Assembly (NCBI GenBank): GCA_026193675.1
Contig: JAPHSO010000017.1
Span: 1 to 19,303, forward strand
Direction: 5' to 3'
Length of the DNA: 19,303 bases
DNA from: Gammaproteobacteria bacterium
Lineage (GTDB): Bacteria > Pseudomonadota > Gammaproteobacteria > Thiohalomonadales > Thiohalomonadaceae
In this document: positions 15,456 through 19,303 of the stretch, one piece after another
Layout: every line of letters starts with the position of its first letter
Numbering within the stretch: position 1 is the stretch's first letter
Made by a program: the position numbers and the translations under genes
The notes under the pieces: model-generated
Told to the model about the DNA's origin: nothing
The model's database searches: none
Seen by the model: the letters and a program-made list of their open reading frames with translations, nothing else

Positions 15456-15478
15456 AAAAAAGGGGGCCAAGCCCCCTT
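15456..15478 (-). terminator. Intrinsic terminator/attenuator between rpsB and tsf
   Basis: On the minus strand an 8-bp GC-rich stem (AAGGGGGC against GCCCCCTT, 15460-15478) with a three-base loop is followed at once by six T (15461-15456 on that strand, overlapping the A-T base of the stem). It begins 22 nt past the rpsB stop. The plus strand also has six T after the stem (15480-15485), so the structure could stop transcription both ways. A partial terminator between rpsB and tsf is known in E. coli, where it lets S2 be made in excess of downstream products; that role here is inferred from position. Confidence 0.9.
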
Positions 15479-15499
15479 ATTTTTTAATCCACTTCGAGA

Positions 15500-16252
15500 C
15501 TAGCTCGCTTCAGATTCTGTCGTCACTTCAACAAATTCGTTGGCGTCGACTGCTGGAGCTGCTGTGCCAGAAGCACTCTTACCTTCCAGAACGGCATTAG
15601 CTGCGCCCTGGGTATAGAGTGTAATCGCACGTAGCGCATCATCATTGCCAGGAATGACATAATCAACACCATCAGGAGAGCTATTGGTATCAACAACTGC
15701 AATAACAGGGATACCCAGCTTGTTGGCTTCACTAATCGCGATCTTTTCGTGACCTACATCAATGATGAAGAGCGCATCAGGAAGACCGCCCATATCCTTG
15801 ATACCGCCAAGGCTGCGTTGCAGCTTGTCCATCTCACGACGATTTACGATCGCCTCTTTCTTTGAAAGACGATCAAGAGAGCCATCTGAATCCATCTGCT
15901 CGAGATCTTTCAGACGCTTAATAGACTGTTTAACGGTCTTGTAGTTGGTCAGCATGCCACCAAGCCAGCGGTGGTTAACGAAAGGCATTCCACAACGTTC
16001 AGCCTCACTCTTAACAAGCTCTTGTGCCTGACGCTTGGTGCCTACAAAGAGAACATTTCCCTTTTTAGATGCCAGTTTTGAGACAAAGTTCATCGCATCG
16101 TTGTAGAGAGGCAGTGACTTCTCAAGATTAACAATATGAATTTTGTTACGCTCACCAAAAATGTAAGGGGCCATTTTTGGGTTCCAATAACGAGACTGGT
16201 GACCGAAGTGGACGCCCGCCTCAAGCATTTGACGCATGGTTATATTAGCCAT
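15500..16252 (-). CDS. rpsB: 30S ribosomal protein S2
   Basis: Small-subunit protein bound between head and body of the 30S particle, needed for S1 docking. 250 residues (E. coli 241). The start MANITMRQMLEAGVHFGHQ at 16252 is typical. Other family blocks: WNPKMAPYIFGERN, IHIVNLEKS, VLFVGTKRQAQE, RWLGGMLTNYKT, PDALFIIDVGHEKIA, GIPVIAVVDTN and PDGVDYVIPGNDDA. The tail after residue about 225 is acidic and of low conservation. AGGAG five bases before the ATG is a good SD. It is the first gene of the leftward operon, behind a structured leader and a strong promoter, and its own product is expected to repress it by binding that leader, as in other gammaproteobacteria. Confidence 0.98.
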   Translation of the reverse strand: MANITMRQMLEAGVHFGHQSRYWNPKMAPYIFGERNKIHIVNLEKSLPLYNDAMNFVSKLASKKGNVLFVGTKRQAQELVKSEAERCGMPFVNHRWLGGMLTNYKTVKQSIKRLKDLEQMDSDGSLDRLSKKEAIVNRREMDKLQRSLGGIKDMGGLPDALFIIDVGHEKIAISEANKLGIPVIAVVDTNSSPDGVDYVIPGNDDALRAITLYTQGAANAVLEGKSASGTAAPAVDANEFVEVTTESEAS

Positions 16253-16402
16253 GATTTCTCCTAAATATATGGGTTATTTCCGCCACACATCCCGACAATT
16301 AACCACGCTAAGCGCGGCACCCTAACCGTCGTGACGATGTATGTGAGAATTACTGTCCTACATAAATTTTCTCCATTTGGCGGACAGTTTGCCTAATGGA
16401 GC
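16253..16402 (-). ncRNA. rpsB mRNA leader (S2 autoregulatory RNA candidate) with pseudoknot
   Basis: About 150 nt between the inferred transcription start and the rpsB ATG. Hairpin 1: CTCCATT (16401-16395) pairs with AATGGAG (16377-16371), then an A/A mismatch, then GGC/GCC, closing a nine-base loop AAACTGTCC (16390-16382). Seven loop bases, ACTGTCC, are exactly complementary to GGACAGT at 16358-16352, giving an H-type pseudoknot. Hairpin 2 is a long stem: CACA(TA)CATC (16345-16336) with GATGTGTG (16291-16284), CGAC (16331-16328) with GTCG (16296-16293), and CCGCGC (16317-16312) with GCGTGG (16308-16303). S2-controlled rpsB leaders are an established class in Gammaproteobacteria; membership here rests on position and structure, not a covariance search. 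Confidence 0.75.
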
Positions 16403-16407
16403 TGCGC

Positions 16408-16436
16408 TTTATACCATACCCACCCTAAATCGACAA
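16408..16436 (-). promoter_or_regulatory. Sigma-70 promoter of rpsB operon
   Basis: On the minus strand, -35 TTGTCG (16436-16431), exactly 17 bases, then -10 TATAAA (16413-16408) preceded by TGG, which makes an extended -10 (TGnTATAAA). The bases right after the -10 are GCGC, the GC-rich discriminator typical of promoters under stringent (ppGpp/DksA) control, as known for ribosomal-protein promoters. Transcription should begin near 16402, just before the first leader hairpin. Confidence 0.85.
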
Positions 16437-16458
16437 TAATTTTGCTCTATTTTGTACT
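16430..16458 (+). promoter_or_regulatory. Candidate sigma-70 promoter of map-glnD
   Basis: Plus strand TCGACA (16430-16435, five of six matches to TTGACA), 17-base spacer, TGTACT (16453-16458, four of six matches to TATAAT). Expected start near 16465 gives an mRNA leader of about 47 nt before the map GTG. The -35 overlaps the rpsB -35 on the opposite strand. The -10 is only fair, so this is a reasoned candidate. Confidence 0.5.
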
Positions 16459-16511
16459 CTTTTTAGCAAGAGGCAGAGAGCGTTAAACGGACATTTTTTT
16501 AAGAGTATTCA

Positions 16512-17285
16512 GTGACTAACAACATAATTATCAAAGACCAGGCGGCAATCGCCAAGATGCGTATCGCCGGAAGACTTGCTGCAGAGGTACTGGAGATGAT
16601 CGCCCCCCATGTTAAAGCGGGCATCACCACCAATGAGCTTGACCAGATCTGTCACGACTACATCGTCAATGAGCAAGAGGCGATCCCCGCCCCTCTCAAC
16701 TACCACGGCTTCCCAAAATCGATCTGTACCTCGGTCAATCATGTTGTCTGCCATGGGATTCCCGCCGATAAGCGTCTAAAGGGTGGCGATATCATCAATA
16801 TCGATATCACTGTCATCAAAGATGGTTACCATGGAGATACCAGTATGATGTTTGCCGTGGGTGAGCCATCAATTAAGGCAAAGCGCCTGATGGAGACAGC
16901 CCGTGAATGTATGGTCGCCGGGATTCATCTGGTGAAACCGGGGATCAGACTCGGAGATATCGGTCATGCGATTCAAAAACTGGCTGAAACCAACCACTAC
17001 TCCGTGGTCAAGGAGTATTGTGGTCACGGTATTGGTGAGCTGTTCCACGAAGAGCCTCAGGTACTGCACTATGGTGAGCGCAATACCGGTGTTGAGCTAA
17101 AGCCAGGGATGATCTTTACCATCGAGCCGATGATCAATCTCGGAAAGAGCCCGATCAAGGTGATGAAAGATGACTGGACCGTCATCACCAAGGATCGCTC
17201 CCTCTCTGCACAGTGGGAGCACACCATTCTAGTCACTGACGATGGCTATGAGGTGCTCACATTGAGAAATGGCGAAACAATTTAA
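16512..17285 (+). CDS. map: Methionine aminopeptidase, type I
   Basis: Removes the initiator methionine from nascent proteins with small second residues; cytoplasmic dinuclear metalloenzyme. 257 residues (E. coli 264), pita-bread fold. Metal ligands are all visible: Asp98 (INIDIT), Asp109 (HGDTS), His172 (GHGIG), Glu205 (TIEPM) and Glu236 (QWEHT); substrate-binding His81 is in CHGIP. The GTG at 16512 is chosen because AAGAG lies six bases upstream and no ATG occurs before codon 16. Divergent from rpsB, as in E. coli, which pairs two translation-related genes around one control region. The stop is 6 nt before glnD, so the two are co-transcribed. Confidence 0.98.
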   Translation: MTNNIIIKDQAAIAKMRIAGRLAAEVLEMIAPHVKAGITTNELDQICHDYIVNEQEAIPAPLNYHGFPKSICTSVNHVVCHGIPADKRLKGGDIINIDITVIKDGYHGDTSMMFAVGEPSIKAKRLMETARECMVAGIHLVKPGIRLGDIGHAIQKLAETNHYSVVKEYCGHGIGELFHEEPQVLHYGERNTGVELKPGMIFTIEPMINLGKSPIKVMKDDWTVITKDRSLSAQWEHTILVTDDGYEVLTLRNGETI

Positions 17286-17291
17286 CCCAAG

Positions 17292-19303
17292 ATGTACCCT
17301 GTTCACTTTAGCTCTCCTCTGTCGATTAGCGACGAGAAGGCACAGCTCAACCAGTTCAGAGCCTCACTAAAAGACTCGTTTGAATCTGGCGAACCGGTTG
17401 AACGTCTGGTGCGTCAGTACTCTCAGCTCATTGATCTGCTGCTGGTCCACTACTGGGATCACTTTATGGCGGATTCAAAGCTCACGCTTGCGGCCGTAGG
17501 TGGTTATGGGCGCGGCGAGCTCCATCCCTACTCTGATATTGATCTTCTGGTGCTGCATCAAGAGCCCGTCTCCGAAAATGAGCAGGCGGCACTCCAGCAA
17601 TTTATTACATTCCTATGGGATATTGGTCTTGAAGTGGGACAATCTCTGCGCGATGTAGCCGAATCTGTTGCTCAAGCTGAAGCCGATATTACTGTTGCGA
17701 CAAACCTGATGGAGTCACGTCTGCTTGCCGGTTCTGAACCTCTGCATGAGCAGATGCGCAGCGCAACAGGGCCCGACAAAATTTGGCCCGGCAACCGATT
17801 CTTTGAGGCAAAACTCCAGGAACAGCAGAAGCGCCATGCCAAATTTAATGACACCGCCTATAACCTTGAGCCCAATATCAAGGAGGGACCTGGAGGCCTG
17901 AGGGATATTCAAAATATCGGCTGGGTAGCCAAGCGTCACTTCGGGGCTGAGGCGCTATCTGATCTAGTGACACATCACTTTTTAACGCCTGAAGAGTACC
18001 GCCAGCTCTATGCCGGAGAGCAGTTCCTCTGGCGCGTTCGCTTTGCTCTGCATACGAACTGTGGGCGTCGAGAAGATCGGTTGCTGTTTGACCATCAGCG
18101 AACCCTCGCTCAGCAGTTCGGTTATAGAGACAGTGAATCACGCATGGCTGTTGAGAACTTTATGCACGACTACTACCGCACAATCACTGAATTGGAGCGT
18201 CTCAACGAAATGTTGCTGCAGCTCTATCAGCAGGAGATTCTACGTAAAGGAGTCGATGACAAGGTCACCGAACTAAATAACCGATTTAATCAACGCAACA
18301 ACTTGATTGAAGTGGCGCATGAGAAGGTATTTGAGCACTACCCATTTGCCCTTCTCGAACTCTTTTTGCTCATGGCTCAACACCCTGAGATCACCGGTGT
18401 TCGAGCTGAAACCATTCGTCTGATTCGGGCCAATATTCAGCGTATTGATGATGATTTTCGGGCAGATATCAGATGTCGCGCACTATTTATGGAGCTACTG
18501 CGACAAACAGAGGGGGTGACCCTGGTTCTGCGCAGAATGAACCGATATGGCGTTTTAGCCGCCTATCTACCCGAATTTTCAGCCATTGTCGGACAGATGC
18601 AGCACGACCTGTTTCATGTCTATACCGTCGATGAGCATACGCTGCGAGTTCTAAGAAATCTGAGACGCCTGACCGTCAGCAAATATAGTGATGAATTTCC
18701 ACTGTGCAGTAAAATCATCAGCTCAATTCCTAAACCCGAACTGCTCTATATCGCTGCGCTCTATCACGACATCGCCAAAGGGCGCGGTGGAGATCACTCA
18801 AAACTTGGAGCGGTCGATGCAGAACAGTTCTGTCTGCACCACCTGTTGAGTCAGTACGACACCCACCTTGTTATCTGGCTGGTTGAAAATCATCTGATGA
18901 TGTCGACCACCGCCCAACGAAAAGATCTCAATGATCCCGAAGAGATCTTTCACTTTGCTGAACTTGTCGGTGACCAGACTTTTCTCGATTACCTGTTCCT
19001 GCTCACTGTTGCCGATATCCGTGCAACCAGCCCCACGGTCTGGAATAGCTGGAAGGAATCACTTCTCACTGAGCTCTATCACAAGACCACCAAGGCGCTA
19101 CGACGAGGGCTTGATAACAAGCTGAAACTGGGTGAACTGAGCGATCTAATCCAGGAAGAGGCCAAAAACTGGCTCCTGGCACAAGGTGAAGACAGCGCTC
19201 GAATCGATACAATCTGGAGTCAATTCAGTAAAGAATATTTCTGTCGCTATAATGCCAAAGATGTCGAGCGGCACACTCAGCAGATCATCAACAATTCGTC
19301 CAA
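17292..19303 (+). CDS. glnD: PII uridylyltransferase/uridylyl-removing enzyme GlnD, C-terminal end missing
   Basis: Nitrogen sensor that uridylylates PII (GlnB/GlnK) when glutamine is low and removes UMP when glutamine is high, so steering glutamine synthetase and NtrBC. 670 codons are visible; E. coli GlnD has 890, so about 220 residues, including the two ACT glutamine-sensing domains, lie beyond the right edge. The nucleotidyltransferase domain shows GGYGRGELHPYSDIDLL with Asp82 and Asp84; NIKEGPGGLRDIQ follows. The HD hydrolase domain contains YHDIAKGRGGDHS (His492, Asp493). The ATG at 17292 opens MYPVHFSSPLS; its SD is weak, consistent with coupling to map 6 nt upstream. Frame open throughout. 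Confidence 0.97.
   Translation, partial: MYPVHFSSPLSISDEKAQLNQFRASLKDSFESGEPVERLVRQYSQLIDLLLVHYWDHFMADSKLTLAAVGGYGRGELHPYSDIDLLVLHQEPVSENEQAALQQFITFLWDIGLEVGQSLRDVAESVAQAEADITVATNLMESRLLAGSEPLHEQMRSATGPDKIWPGNRFFEAKLQEQQKRHAKFNDTAYNLEPNIKEGPGGLRDIQNIGWVAKRHFGAEALSDLVTHHFLTPEEYRQLYAGEQFLWRVRFALHTNCGRREDRLLFDHQRTLAQQFGYRDSESRMAVENFMHDYYRTITELERLNEMLLQLYQQEILRKGVDDKVTELNNRFNQRNNLIEVAHEKVFEHYPFALLELFLLMAQHPEITGVRAETIRLIRANIQRIDDDFRADIRCRALFMELLRQTEGVTLVLRRMNRYGVLAAYLPEFSAIVGQMQHDLFHVYTVDEHTLRVLRNLRRLTVSKYSDEFPLCSKIISSIPKPELLYIAALYHDIAKGRGGDHSKLGAVDAEQFCLHHLLSQYDTHLVIWLVENHLMMSTTAQRKDLNDPEEIFHFAELVGDQTFLDYLFLLTVADIRATSPTVWNSWKESLLTELYHKTTKALRRGLDNKLKLGELSDLIQEEAKNWLLAQGEDSARIDTIWSQFSKEYFCRYNAKDVERHTQQIINNSS

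Noticed and set aside
15358..15600. 80-codon plus-strand open frame across the rpsB-tsf gap
   Set aside because: It crosses the terminator stem and the antisense of the rpsB end; composition is not protein-like.
16509..16754. 81-codon minus-strand open frame opposite map
   Set aside because: Antisense shadow of the map N-terminal domain, where the metalloenzyme motifs are intact.
1..19303. A novel defence, mobile or biosynthetic system
   Set aside because: Every long coding region is a recognised housekeeping gene in near-canonical order; no mobile-element genes, direct-repeat arrays or unassigned gene clusters are present.

Overview
The window is a core-genome stretch of a gammaproteobacterium with roughly balanced base composition. 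It is not a mobile or accessory region. The order rpsB-tsf-pyrH-frr-uppS-cdsA-dxr-rseP-bamA-skp-lpxD-fabZ-lpxA-lpxB-rnhB, with map-glnD divergent from rpsB, is the classic gammaproteobacterial arrangement. The uppS-cdsA-dxr order matches the Pseudomonas-type layout, whereas in E. coli dxr precedes uppS. The bases alone do not identify genus or species. I found no transposase, integrase, phage gene, CRISPR array, tRNA or rRNA, and no sign of a previously undescribed multi-gene system. The points of interest are regulatory RNA structures and details of individual proteins.

Minus strand, read right to left: a strong promoter near 16408-16436 drives rpsB through a 150-nt structured leader. The leader holds a hairpin whose loop can form a 7-bp pseudoknot with downstream sequence, followed by a second long stem. 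A GC-rich intrinsic terminator or attenuator at 15456-15478 separates rpsB from tsf. From tsf to rnhB, thirteen genes follow with gaps of at most about 40 nt or with overlaps, and I see no terminator among them. They cover translation (S2, EF-Ts, ribosome recycling factor), UMP phosphorylation (PyrH), isoprenoid and undecaprenyl carrier synthesis (Dxr, UppS), phospholipid synthesis (CdsA), the envelope-stress protease RseP, outer-membrane protein assembly (BamA, Skp), fatty-acid dehydration (FabZ), lipid A synthesis (LpxD, LpxA, LpxB) and RNase HII. Together they form a translation plus envelope-building operon.

Downstream of rnhB a 221-nt gap carries an intrinsic terminator, then thrS (threonyl-tRNA synthetase), which runs off the left edge with 588 codons visible. 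In E. coli and Pseudomonas rnhB is followed by dnaE, so this junction differs.

Plus strand, right end: map (methionine aminopeptidase, GTG start) and glnD (PII uridylyltransferase/uridylyl-removing enzyme, 670 codons visible, cut by the right edge) form a two-gene unit. A candidate map promoter has a -35 element overlapping the rpsB -35 on the other strand. The longest gene-free stretch (16253-16511, 259 nt) is explained by the rpsB leader and the divergent promoters.
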